Source of the DNA: JBBRLA01 sp038231615
GTDB lineage: Bacteria; Myxococcota_A; Polyangia; Palsa-1104; JAEUJZ01
Assembly (NCBI GenBank): GCA_038231615.1
Contig: JBBRLA010000087.1
Location: 1-18,444 of the forward strand
Direction: 5' to 3'
DNA length: 18,444 bases
A model generated the notes under the pieces. That model was not told where the DNA came from and ran no database searches. It worked only from the letters and a program-made list of their open reading frames with translations. Below, in pieces: positions 1 through 6,545 of this stretch; the stretch's first letter is position 1, and the number at the start of each line of letters is the position of its first letter. The position numbers and the translations under genes were made by a program.

Positions 1-3000
1 AGGAACTCGGCCATGGTATCGGCCAGATCTTCATTGTCGTCCACGACCAGCACCCGGGCCCGCTTTCCTCCGAGCGAAGGTTCCCGCGCCGGAGGAGCTT
101 CCTCCCGGGCAGAGCGTCCGACCGGCTGCCCGTCTGTAGCCTGCGGCGCGCACGGCAGCCGGACTGTGAACTCGCTCCCCGTGCCCGGTCCATCGCTGTG
201 GGCGGTCACTGATCCGCCATGGGCAGTGATCAGGTTGCGCACGATCGCCAGCTCCAGCCCCAGGCCCCCCTGCGTACGAGCGAGGGCCTGCCGTTCCTGC
301 ACGAAAAGATCGAAGATCCTGGGGAGCATCTCGGTGGCAATGCCGATGCCCTTGTCGCGCACCCGCAGCATCACCTCCTGCTCGTCCCGCTCCGCAGCGA
401 TCGTGATCATCCCACCCTCCTCGCTGTATTTGGCGGCGTTCGAGAGCAGGTTCGACACGACCTGCGCCAGCCGCTGCGGATCTCCGTGCACCGCGCAACC
501 GCGATCGGGCACCTCGATGACCAGCACCTGCCGGCGCTGCTCCAGCAGCGGGCTGGTCATCTCGACCGCCCCGGAGACCACCTCGGCGATTTCGACATGC
601 TCCTTCTTCAGCACTACCTTGCTTTCAGCCATCCGCGACACATCGAGCAGATCGTCGACCAGCCGTACCAGATGCCGGGCCTGCCGGTCGATGATCGTAC
701 GCTCGCGCTGGAAAACATCGCTGCCCTGCATCTGCATGAGCTTTAGCGCGGTGAGGATCGGGGCCAGCGGATTGCGCAGTTCATGGCCCAGCATGGCCAG
801 GAACTCGTCTTTCGTCCGGTTCGCGCTCTCGGCTTCGGCTCGCGCCGTCTGGACCTGCTGAAAAAGCGTCCGCAGCCGCGCTGACTCGGCACTGCTCTCG
901 GCGCGCAGCCGCGACAGCTCCAGATGGGTGCCGACCCGCGCCAGAAGTTCCCGGGCCGAGAACGGCTTCACCAGATAATCGTCGGCGCCCGCGGAAAGCC
1001 CCTCGATGCTCGCCTCCTCCCCCGCCCGCGCCGAGAGCATCAGCACCGGAAGGGTCCGCGTGGCGACGTCCTGCCGCAGCGCCCGCAAGAGCTGAAATCC
1101 GTCCAGCCCCGGCATCATCACATCGGTCAGCAGCAGATCGGGCGGATTCGCGCGGGCCGCGGCCAGCGCAGCGTCTCCATCGGAGACAGCGTCGACCTGC
1201 CAGTACTGCCCCAGCACCCGGACCAGGTACTCCCGCATGTCGGCGTTGTCATCGGCGACCAGGATGCGCGCCCGTACCGACTGCGGGCCCTCGGCCGCGA
1301 GCCCGTGTGCCCCCTCGGGTCCCGGGTCGCCCATTTCCGGACTGGACAGCCAGCGCAGCGCCTCCTCCACGTAGGCGCCGGCCCGGTTCGCGGTCAATCC
1401 CGCCGCCTGGCCGGTCCCACCGATGCGGTCTTTGGGCAAATGCCCGCGGCCCTTTTTCACGGAGACGGTGAACCGGGTGCCGACCCCCGGCAAACTCTCC
1501 ACCGAAAGCGTCCCGCCATGCAGGTGGACCAGGTCGTTGACCAGCGCCAAGCCGATCCCCGATCCCTCGTGGGTGCGGCTTCGCTGGCCCTGGATGCGGT
1601 GGAAGCGCTCGAAGAGCCGCGGCACCTCATCCGCCGGGACCCCGACGCCGGTGTCCCGTACAAAGACCTCCACCCATTCACCCGCGTCCCGCACCCCGAC
1701 CTCGATCTCACCCTGGAAGGTGAACTTCAGCGCGTTGGACAGGAGGTTAAGGACGATCTTCTCCCACATCTCGCGGTCCAGGTAGATCGGGTCGGCGATG
1801 GTGTCGCCGCGCACCAGGAAGGCAAGCCCCGCGCGCTCGATGGCGGAGCGGAACACCGCGGCCAGTCCCGTAGTCAACTCGCCGATGTCCATCGGCTCGA
1901 AGCGAGCCTCCATCCGACCGGCCTCGATGCGGGAGAAGTCCAGAAGGGCGTTCACCAGCTTGAGCAGGCGCAGGGCGTTGCGGTAGGTCAGGTGCAAGTT
2001 CTCGGAGGTCATCCCCCCCTTTTGCAGGGCGTCCTCCAGGGGCCCCAGGATCAGGGTCAGCGGGGTGCGGAACTCATGGCTGATGTTGCTGAAGAACGTG
2101 GTTTTGACCCGGTCCAGCTCGGCCAGGGCGTCCGCGCGGCGTTGCACCTCCTCGTAGGCCCGCGCCTTGTCGATGCCGCTGCCGATGCTCCGGGCCACCA
2201 TCTCGAAAAAACCTTGGTAGTCGTCGTCGAAGGGCCGGCGCGGGCTGACCCCCGCGATCAGGAACCCGTTCACCTGGACCTGCCCCCCTTTGGCCAGCGG
2301 CAGCACCACCGCGCGATCCGCGGACTCGGTCCAGGGCCCGCCGGGCAGGTGGCCGAAACGCTGCGAAAGGCCGGTGACCACGACACTGGCGCCGCGACCC
2401 GCCTCGCCAAGCGGCCACACCTCCGTGGACGAACGATCGTGAAGGACGATCCTGCCAGGGGCGCAAAGATGATGTCGTCCGGGTTCCACCCCCAGATGGG
2501 CCGTCAGGTTAGCATGTCTGCCATCCGCTTCCAGCAGGTAGAGCAGCGCGAAGGGCAGGTCGTGGCGGTTCTCTGAAAGGGCCAAGGCGGACAGGATGCA
2601 GGCCTCCTCCGCCGTCTTGGCTTCCCCGACCCGGACGCCGATCTCCCGCAGGGTGCGCAGGCGCCGCTCGCCGATGAGCTGCGAGGTCGTCTCGGTGATC
2701 GCCGTAAACACCCCCCCAATGCCCCCGCTCTCGTCGCGGATCGGGGCGAAGGAGAAGCCGAAGTAACATTCCTCCGGGAAGCCATGGCGATGCAGCACCA
2801 AGAGCAGATTGTCCGACCACGAGGCCTGCCCGGTTCTCTCCACCGCTTCCAGGATGGGGCGGATGTCGCTGTCCCAGATCTCCGGCCAGACCCTGGGATA
2901 ACCCTCGCCCAGCGCCCACGGGTGCTTGTCCCCGACCATGGGCGTGTAGGCATCGTTGTAGAAGTAGATGTGCTCCGGGCCCCAGAGGATGCAGATCGGG

Positions 3001-3170
3001 TAGCGCGAGGACAGGCAAATGCCCAGGGCGGTTTTCAGGCTCTGGGGCCAGCCCTGGATCGGACCCAGCGAATGTTCGCGCCAGTTTCGTGAAGCAAGGA
3101 TCTCGCCTGCCGCTCCCCCGCACAAGAGAAACTGCGGCAACGCGCTCTGGTTCGGGTCTGACGGATTCAC
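1..3170 (-). CDS. Hybrid sensor histidine kinase PAS-GAF-HK-REC-HK-REC (3' end outside window)
   Basis: A large cytoplasmic hybrid kinase with two complete transmitters, readable in one uninterrupted frame for at least 1056 residues. The N-terminus (about 20-165) is the PAS-like domain with 'GPIQGWPQSLKTAL' and 'YNDAYTPMVG' that is typical of soluble hybrid kinases; about 175-345 looks like GAF. HisKA-1 has SHEFRTPL with His365, followed by an ATPase with N box NLLSNALKF and GSGIGLAL. REC-1 has the acidic pair DDN and the phospho-acceptor Asp683 in LLLTDVMMPG. HisKA-2 has GHELRNPL with His796, and its ATPase has GGLGLELAIV, where a Glu replaces a usual Gly. REC-2 begins RVLVVDDNED at the left edge; its phospho-acceptor lies outside. 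There is no transmembrane segment. I chose GTG at 3170 because it is 38 bp after exbD and gives the family's usual N-terminus; the RBS is weak. It is probably co-transcribed with the ExbB/ExbD genes. The signal sensed is unknown. Confidence 0.9.
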   Translation of the reverse strand, partial: MNPSDPNQSALPQFLLCGGAAGEILASRNWREHSLGPIQGWPQSLKTALGICLSSRYPICILWGPEHIYFYNDAYTPMVGDKHPWALGEGYPRVWPEIWDSDIRPILEAVERTGQASWSDNLLLVLHRHGFPEECYFGFSFAPIRDESGGIGGVFTAITETTSQLIGERRLRTLREIGVRVGEAKTAEEACILSALALSENRHDLPFALLYLLEADGRHANLTAHLGVEPGRHHLCAPGRIVLHDRSSTEVWPLGEAGRGASVVVTGLSQRFGHLPGGPWTESADRAVVLPLAKGGQVQVNGFLIAGVSPRRPFDDDYQGFFEMVARSIGSGIDKARAYEEVQRRADALAELDRVKTTFFSNISHEFRTPLTLILGPLEDALQKGGMTSENLHLTYRNALRLLKLVNALLDFSRIEAGRMEARFEPMDIGELTTGLAAVFRSAIERAGLAFLVRGDTIADPIYLDREMWEKIVLNLLSNALKFTFQGEIEVGVRDAGEWVEVFVRDTGVGVPADEVPRLFERFHRIQGQRSRTHEGSGIGLALVNDLVHLHGGTLSVESLPGVGTRFTVSVKKGRGHLPKDRIGGTGQAAGLTANRAGAYVEEALRWLSSPEMGDPGPEGAHGLAAEGPQSVRARILVADDNADMREYLVRVLGQYWQVDAVSDGDAALAAARANPPDLLLTDVMMPGLDGFQLLRALRQDVATRTLPVLMLSARAGEEASIEGLSAGADDYLVKPFSARELLARVGTHLELSRLRAESSAESARLRTLFQQVQTARAEAESANRTKDEFLAMLGHELRNPLAPILTALKLMQMQGSDVFQRERTIIDRQARHLVRLVDDLLDVSRMAESKVVLKKEHVEIAEVVSGAVEMTSPLLEQRRQVLVIEVPDRGCAVHGDPQRLAQVVSNLLSNAAKYSEEGGMITIAAERDEQEVMLRVRDKGIGIATEMLPRIFDLFVQERQALARTQGGLGLELAIVRNLITAHGGSVTAHSDGPGTGSEFTVRLPCAPQATDGQPVGRSAREEAPPAREPSLGGKRARVLVVDDNEDLADTMAEF

Positions 3171-3208
3171 GGGTCTTTTTCTTTCGCTGTCGCCTTCTGG
3201 GCGGGCGT

Positions 3209-3652
3209 CTACTTGCCTCGGCGGGTGGCGATCGCCAGGCGGTGCAGGCCTGCGGTCTTGGCCAGCTCCATCACCGAGACGACGCGCCCATGGTGGGTGG
3301 TCTCGTCCGCCTGCACGATGACCTGCGTGTCAGGGTTCTTCTCCTTGGCCGCGGCGAAGAGGCTGGCCAGCTCGGTGGCCTCGATGGGCTTGCCGCGCAC
3401 CACCATCTTGCCGTCGGCAGTGATGGCGATGGTCACGTCCTGGGCCCCAGAGGTAACCTCCTTGGTCGCCCCCTTGGGCAGGTTCACGCGCATCCCGCTG
3501 CGCGCCCCCGCATCCGCCATCACCGACGAGGTCACCATAAAGATGATGAGCAGCACCAGGAAGATGTCGGTCAGCGGGGTGATGTTGATCTCGGCGAAAA
3601 GGCCTTCGTCGTCGGAAAGGTCGTCCCCGCCAGGGACCTTGCCCATCGCCAT
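3209..3652 (-). CDS. exbD: ExbD/TolR-family biopolymer transport protein
   Basis: A single-span inner-membrane protein of 147 aa that partners ExbB/TolQ to use the proton gradient for energising envelope processes. It shows a short acidic cytoplasmic N-terminus, then the family motif INITPLTDIFLVLLIIFM at about 22-39. The membrane Asp29 is the expected proton-path residue. A periplasmic domain follows (about 52-147) with the typical 'DTQVIVQADETTHHGRVV' stretch. The start at 3652 shares one base with the exbB stop (TGATG), so translation is very likely coupled; a second ATG two codons in is a less likely alternative. Whether it serves a TonB-type or Tol-type system cannot be told: no tonB, tolA, tolB or pal is in the window. 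Confidence 0.93.
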   Translation of the reverse strand: MAMGKVPGGDDLSDDEGLFAEINITPLTDIFLVLLIIFMVTSSVMADAGARSGMRVNLPKGATKEVTSGAQDVTIAITADGKMVVRGKPIEATELASLFAAAKEKNPDTQVIVQADETTHHGRVVSVMELAKTAGLHRLAIATRRGK

Positions 3653-4323
3653 CAGCGCCCTCCCGTTTCGGCCGCGTCGCCCTTGGGCTCGTTCTTGGCA
3701 TCGGGCTTCACGTCCCGCAGTGCCTCGACGAACTCCTCGGCGATGAGCTTCAGCTCCACGTTGGTGCGCCCGAGGCGCGCCTGGAAGTAGTTGAAGCACA
3801 CCAGCGCCACCACCGCCACACCGATGCCCACCGCGGTGGAGATCAGCGCCTCGGCGATGCCCGGGCCGACCACCTCGATGCCGGCCTGCTTGCTCTTGCC
3901 GATGGCCTCGAAGGCCGACATGATCCCCACCACCGTGCCGAAGAGGCCGATGAAGGGGGTGGTGGCCCCGATGGTCCCGAGAATCCACAAGGGCCCGCGC
4001 AGGCCCAGCGCCACCCGCTGCCGTTCCCGGTCCACTGCCGCCTCCAGCGCCGCCTGCCCCGATCGTCCCAGGCGCTCGAAGCCCACCAAGAAGATCTCCG
4101 CCGCCGGGGATCGCGACCGCTCGCAACTGGCGCGGGCCTCGGCCACCGCGCCCCGGTACAGACAGCGCTTCACCGTCTCGGCCAGCTTGCGGGCGTGGTC
4201 CAGGAAGTTCCACAGGGTGATGCTCCGCTCGATGGCCACCGCGACGGCCAGGATGGAGCAGACCAACATGACGACAAGCGTGAAGCCACCTGCCTTGAGC
4301 ACGGCGGAAATCTGGCTAAACAT
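3652..4323 (-). CDS. exbB: MotA/TolQ/ExbB-family proton channel protein
   Basis: An inner-membrane protein of 223 aa. It has three predicted spans at about 12-32, 112-138 and 158-180, and the family's conserved run 'GTIGATTPFIGLFGTVVGIM' preceding the 'GIAEALISTAVGIGVAV' stretch. Length and three-helix topology match ExbB/TolQ. It forms the pentameric channel that houses ExbD dimers. It is first in a minus-strand unit with exbD (1-base overlap) and the hybrid kinase. No clear Shine-Dalgarno precedes ATG 4323; a -10-like hexamer sits 6 nt upstream. The C-terminal tail (about 203-223) is charged and probably disordered. Confidence 0.93.
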   Translation of the reverse strand: MFSQISAVLKAGGFTLVVMLVCSILAVAVAIERSITLWNFLDHARKLAETVKRCLYRGAVAEARASCERSRSPAAEIFLVGFERLGRSGQAALEAAVDRERQRVALGLRGPLWILGTIGATTPFIGLFGTVVGIMSAFEAIGKSKQAGIEVVGPGIAEALISTAVGIGVAVVALVCFNYFQARLGRTNVELKLIAEEFVEALRDVKPDAKNEPKGDAAETGGR

Positions 4324-4329
4324 ATGCTT

Positions 4330-4335
4330 AAGTTA
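4330..4335 (-). promoter_or_regulatory. Possible -10 element just before exbB
   Basis: On the minus strand the hexamer TAACTT ends 6 nt before the ATG at 4323, in a spot where no Shine-Dalgarno is visible. No good -35 is found at 16-18 bp spacing. It fits the TANNNT pattern linked to leaderless mRNAs, but a hexamer match alone is weak evidence. Confidence 0.25.
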
Positions 4336-4501
4336 GGTAGCAGGCTTTCGGGCCCCGGGCAAGAAGACGACGGAAGACAAAAGAGCAACACTTCAGAATT
4401 GGTCGGGCCGAATGATTTCTGCTGACGCCTCGGCAAGCCATCGCTGGCGGGGCCACCCTGGACGAGCAGCCAGGGCGACCTTGGGAGGGGCGGGAAAAAT
4501 T

Positions 4502-4530
4502 TTGGCGTTAGAGGGCGCTTCCGCTAGGCT
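4502..4530 (+). promoter_or_regulatory. Candidate promoter of the DoxX-like gene
   Basis: TTGGCG (4502-4507) and TAGGCT (4525-4530) are separated by 17 bp. The -10 hexamer ends 7 nt before ATG 4538, so transcription would begin at or next to the start codon. No Shine-Dalgarno is present in the 7 nt between. Confidence 0.4.
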
Positions 4531-4537
4531 GACCCCA

Positions 4538-4999
4538 ATGCTCGGTCCGCAGACCCCTCTGCTCTTCCTCTTGCCGTTGCGCCTGTGCTGCGGCTGGGTC
4601 CTTGGCACCGCCGGCTTCGGCAAGGTGGCCTCCGGCTGGCTGACCCATCCCCTGCTCGCACCTCGCATCGAGGACTGGCTCACCGCCGGCAGGACGTACC
4701 GCTTCTTCGTCCCGGCGCTACATCATCTTCTGCACCACGCCCAGTTGGCCAGCACCACCGTGGCCCTTGTCGAGTTGGGTGCCGGGGCCGCGTTGCTCCT
4801 GGGGCTCTTCTCCCGCTGGGCGGCCTTCTGTGGCTTCGTGGTGATGGTCGGCTACCTCCTGGCCGCGGGCGATGGGCTGGGCCAGAACCCCAGCGCCCCC
4901 CTGTGCGCCGCCCTGCTCAGCCTGACTCTGTGCAGCTCCGGCAGGGCCCTGGGCCTGGACGCGGCGCTCTCGGGCCGGATCTCGTCCTGGCTGGTCTGA
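4538..4999 (+). CDS. DoxX-like small membrane protein
   Basis: A 153-aa protein of mostly hydrophobic residues with about four membrane spans: near 7-25, 65-85, 88-107 and 120-135. An early 'LRLCCGWVLGTAGFGKV' resembles the DoxX/MauE-type signature (arginine, then 'G..F...G..K' in the first helix), and 'ELGAGAALLLGLFSRWAA' matches the second helix. DoxX-family proteins are linked to quinone or sulfur redox chemistry, but most members have no known role and none is claimed here. I preferred ATG 4538 over an in-frame ATG at 4412 because the first helix starts right after it and the longer form adds an arginine-rich, poorly conserved-looking leader. It converges with the lipoprotein gene downstream. 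Confidence 0.75.
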   Translation: MLGPQTPLLFLLPLRLCCGWVLGTAGFGKVASGWLTHPLLAPRIEDWLTAGRTYRFFVPALHHLLHHAQLASTTVALVELGAGAALLLGLFSRWAAFCGFVVMVGYLLAAGDGLGQNPSAPLCAALLSLTLCSSGRALGLDAALSGRISSWLV

Positions 5000-5031
5000 G
5001 CGGGGTACCCACCGGATGGCGGGCCGGTCCG

Positions 5032-5787
5032 TCATTGTAGCAGCGTGAAGGTGTTGGCCCCGGCCACCGCGACGGTGTTGCGCGTGCCGGAGACCGCCCC
5101 CGAGAGGGTCAGCGCCACCTTGCCCGGGGGCAGCTCGAACACCGCCAGGAAACCGCTCTGATCGGTGGCCGTGGTAGCGCCGCCGATCAGCGTCTCCCCG
5201 CCAGCAAAGACGAAGGGCCCGATGAACCGGGTATCCGCCGCGGTGACCCGCACCTGTACCCCGGCTACCGGCTGGCCGCTGCCGTTGGCGACGTAGGCCA
5301 GGAGTACCCCTCGTTCCTTTGCCAGAGGCGCACCAGTCAGGCGAAACTGCTGCTGCTGCTCCAGAGTGACCATGGGCACCGCCGCCGCCGCTGCCGACAG
5401 GGGCAGGATCACCACCGCCGGGACCAGCGCCCCGCGGATGTCCCTGGCCACCACTGTCACATGCGGCGGCGCTGCGACCAAGTCCAACGAGAAGCTCCCA
5501 TCGTCGGCAGCCTGTCCATCAGTGGCGGTCTCCTGCACATGAAGCATGATCGACCCGTGGGGGTAGGCCGTGGAGCAGGTGGCATAATCGCGTAGCGAGA
5601 GCAGGACGCAGATCTGCCCGCGGACCTGTCCGCTGCGCAGCATCAGGTCGCCGCCGCCGTCGCTCTGCTGCCCGAGAGTGGCGGGGTCCGGGACGCTCGT
5701 GCCGAAGAGCTTGTCACATCCGCAAAGCGAGAGGAGCGCGCAGGCAAGTGCCCGCCTGCAGGACAAAGATCTAGGAAAGAAGAACAT
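5032..5787 (-). CDS. Putative lipoprotein with carboxypeptidase-regulatory-like repeats
   Basis: A 251-aa secreted protein. The N-terminus has a basic stretch and hydrophobic core ending in a lipobox-like L-C-G-C, with Cys24 as probable lipid-attachment residue. Two stretches, about 72-115 and 165-251, have the pattern of beta-sandwich carboxypeptidase-regulatory-like modules: 'ATDGQAADDGSFSLDLVAAPPHV' and 'TTATDQSGFLAVFELPPGKVAL' each read as a variable loop, 'D.sG.f', then a strand. Such modules are structural or binding units on the cell surface; no enzyme motif is seen. A run of four glutamines occurs near residue 145. It is monocistronic by context, with convergent DoxX on one side and a divergent CsbD-like gene on the other. 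Confidence 0.7.
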   Translation of the reverse strand: MFFFPRSLSCRRALACALLSLCGCDKLFGTSVPDPATLGQQSDGGGDLMLRSGQVRGQICVLLSLRDYATCSTAYPHGSIMLHVQETATDGQAADDGSFSLDLVAAPPHVTVVARDIRGALVPAVVILPLSAAAAAVPMVTLEQQQQFRLTGAPLAKERGVLLAYVANGSGQPVAGVQVRVTAADTRFIGPFVFAGGETLIGGATTATDQSGFLAVFELPPGKVALTLSGAVSGTRNTVAVAGANTFTLLQ

Positions 5788-5793
5788 TTCCGT

Positions 5794-5799
5794 ATCTTA
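5794..5799 (-). promoter_or_regulatory. Possible -10 element just before the lipoprotein gene
   Basis: On the minus strand TAAGAT (4 of 6 to TATAAT) ends 6 nt before ATG 5787. No clear Shine-Dalgarno lies between and no convincing -35 is found. It is one of several start-proximal -10-like hexamers in this window. Confidence 0.3.
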
Positions 5800-5843
5800 C
5801 GGGGGTAACGGCCTCGTCGGCAGAGGAAAAAAAGCTGAGTCAA

Positions 5844-5878
5844 GGTTGCCTCATGCAATGGGGCAACCCACGTTGGGT
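5844..5878 (+). repeat. Two overlapping inverted repeats upstream of the CsbD-like gene
   Basis: GGTTGCC at 5844-5850 pairs with GGCAACC at 5862-5868 (11-nt loop). ACCCA at 5866-5870 pairs with TGGGT at 5874-5878 (3-nt loop). The two stems share 5866-5868, so they cannot both form. The element lies in the divergent region between the lipoprotein and CsbD-like genes. It could be an operator or an RNA switch; no partner is known. Confidence 0.35.
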
Positions 5879-6012
5879 CTACGATCGGCAGCGAGCAGCG
5901 AAGGGCTGAAAAGCGGCGCGCTCGGTGTGTGGGCAGCCAGGCCCGAGATAAGGGTGTTATGGCCGGCTGTGTTTCAAGGATGCAAAGATAGATAGGCAAC
6001 AAGGAGTAAGTC

Positions 6013-6258
6013 ATGGCAACAAACAGCACCGTGGATCAGGCCAAGGGACGCGTGAAGGAAGCAGTGGGGGCCCTCACCGACGACGACAAGTTGCGCAACG
6101 AGGGTAAGGTCGATCAGTTCGCCGGCAAGGCGAAGGATGCCGCGAGCAACCTGGTCGACAAGGCCAAGGACGCCGCTGGTAAGGCGAAGGACGCCGCGAG
6201 CAACCTGGTCGACAAGGCCAAGAATGCCGTCGAGGACCTGGGCCGCAAGCGCGACTAG
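6013..6258 (+). CDS. CsbD-family stress-response protein
   Basis: An 81-aa hydrophilic, lysine/alanine/aspartate-rich protein with no signal peptide. The N-terminal 'DQAKGRVKEAVGALTDDDKLRNEGKVDQFAGKAKD' pattern is the CsbD family hallmark; family members are general-stress proteins of unknown mechanism. The C-terminal part is made of a duplicated 18-residue unit (KAKDAASNLVDKAK...), an amphipathic helix repeat like those of LEA-type proteins. AAGGAG at 6000-6005 gives a good Shine-Dalgarno 7 nt from the ATG. A strong terminator follows, so it is a single-gene transcript. Confidence 0.9.
   Translation: MATNSTVDQAKGRVKEAVGALTDDDKLRNEGKVDQFAGKAKDAASNLVDKAKDAAGKAKDAASNLVDKAKNAVEDLGRKRD
6127..6234 (+). 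repeat. Two tandem 54-bp units inside the CsbD-like gene
   Basis: Positions 6127-6180 and 6181-6234 are consecutive copies with period 54 bp (18 codons). The central segments are nearly identical at DNA level, including synonymous positions, which suggests a recent duplication. The second copy diverges at its last few codons. Confidence 0.85.
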
Positions 6259-6284
6259 ATTTTGACCCTTCTGGGGACCTGAGC

Positions 6285-6316
6285 GGGGCCGCGGGCAACC
6301 ACGGCCCCCTTTTTTT
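6285..6316 (+). terminator. Rho-independent terminator after the CsbD-like gene
   Basis: GGGGCCG (6285-6291) and CGGCCCC (6302-6308) form a GC-only 7-bp stem with a 10-nt loop, followed by a run of seven T (6310-6316). It lies 26 bp after the stop codon. Confidence 0.9.
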
Positions 6317-6430
6317 GTTCTTTTGAACCTGCTGCGGATGGTAGTTGAAGGCAATCAATCTTGCGATGTCTGCCTCGGGGCGAATCGCTGTATAGAACCT
6401 GCACGAGACACCGGTGGCAAGGCCCGGCTA

Positions 6431-6490
6431 TTTCGCGAAAAATCGCAAAAATCCGCTGTTGACTTGACACCCATCAGGCTGGAGCATACA
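6431..6490 (+). promoter_or_regulatory. Candidate ahcY promoter with an upstream palindrome
   Basis: A perfect TTGACA (6464-6469) is preceded by an overlapping TTGACT (6459-6464). The best -10 is the weak CATACA at 6485-6490 (15-bp spacing from TTGACA). Upstream lies the perfect 10-bp palindrome TTTCGCGAAA (6431-6440) and a direct repeat AAAAATC (6438-6444 and 6447-6453), which could be a regulator site. No S-adenosylhomocysteine riboswitch core was recognised by eye in the 6317-6545 leader. Confidence 0.4.
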
Positions 6491-6545
6491 TCACCCGGGC
6501 CGGGGCCTACCCCAGGGACCCGACGCTCGCCCAAGGAGATGTCCG

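Noticed and set aside
924..2576. Long plus-strand open frame (550 codons) opposite the hybrid kinase
   Set aside because: It has no domain-like sequence, is rich in Arg/Pro/His/Gly/Gln as expected for an antisense frame in GC-rich DNA, and lies wholly over a clearly recognisable kinase frame.
3209..4213. ExbD read as a 334-residue protein with a long N-terminal extension
   Set aside because: The extension is the shifted frame of exbB; the start at 3652, overlapping the exbB stop, gives a normal-length ExbD.
5011..5028. ACCGG...CCGGT repeat between the convergent DoxX-like and lipoprotein genes as a bidirectional terminator
   Set aside because: Only a 5-bp stem and no T run on either strand.
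6317..6545. SAH riboswitch before ahcY
   Set aside because: I could not find the conserved core or pseudoknot arms by eye; only a covariance-model search could settle it.
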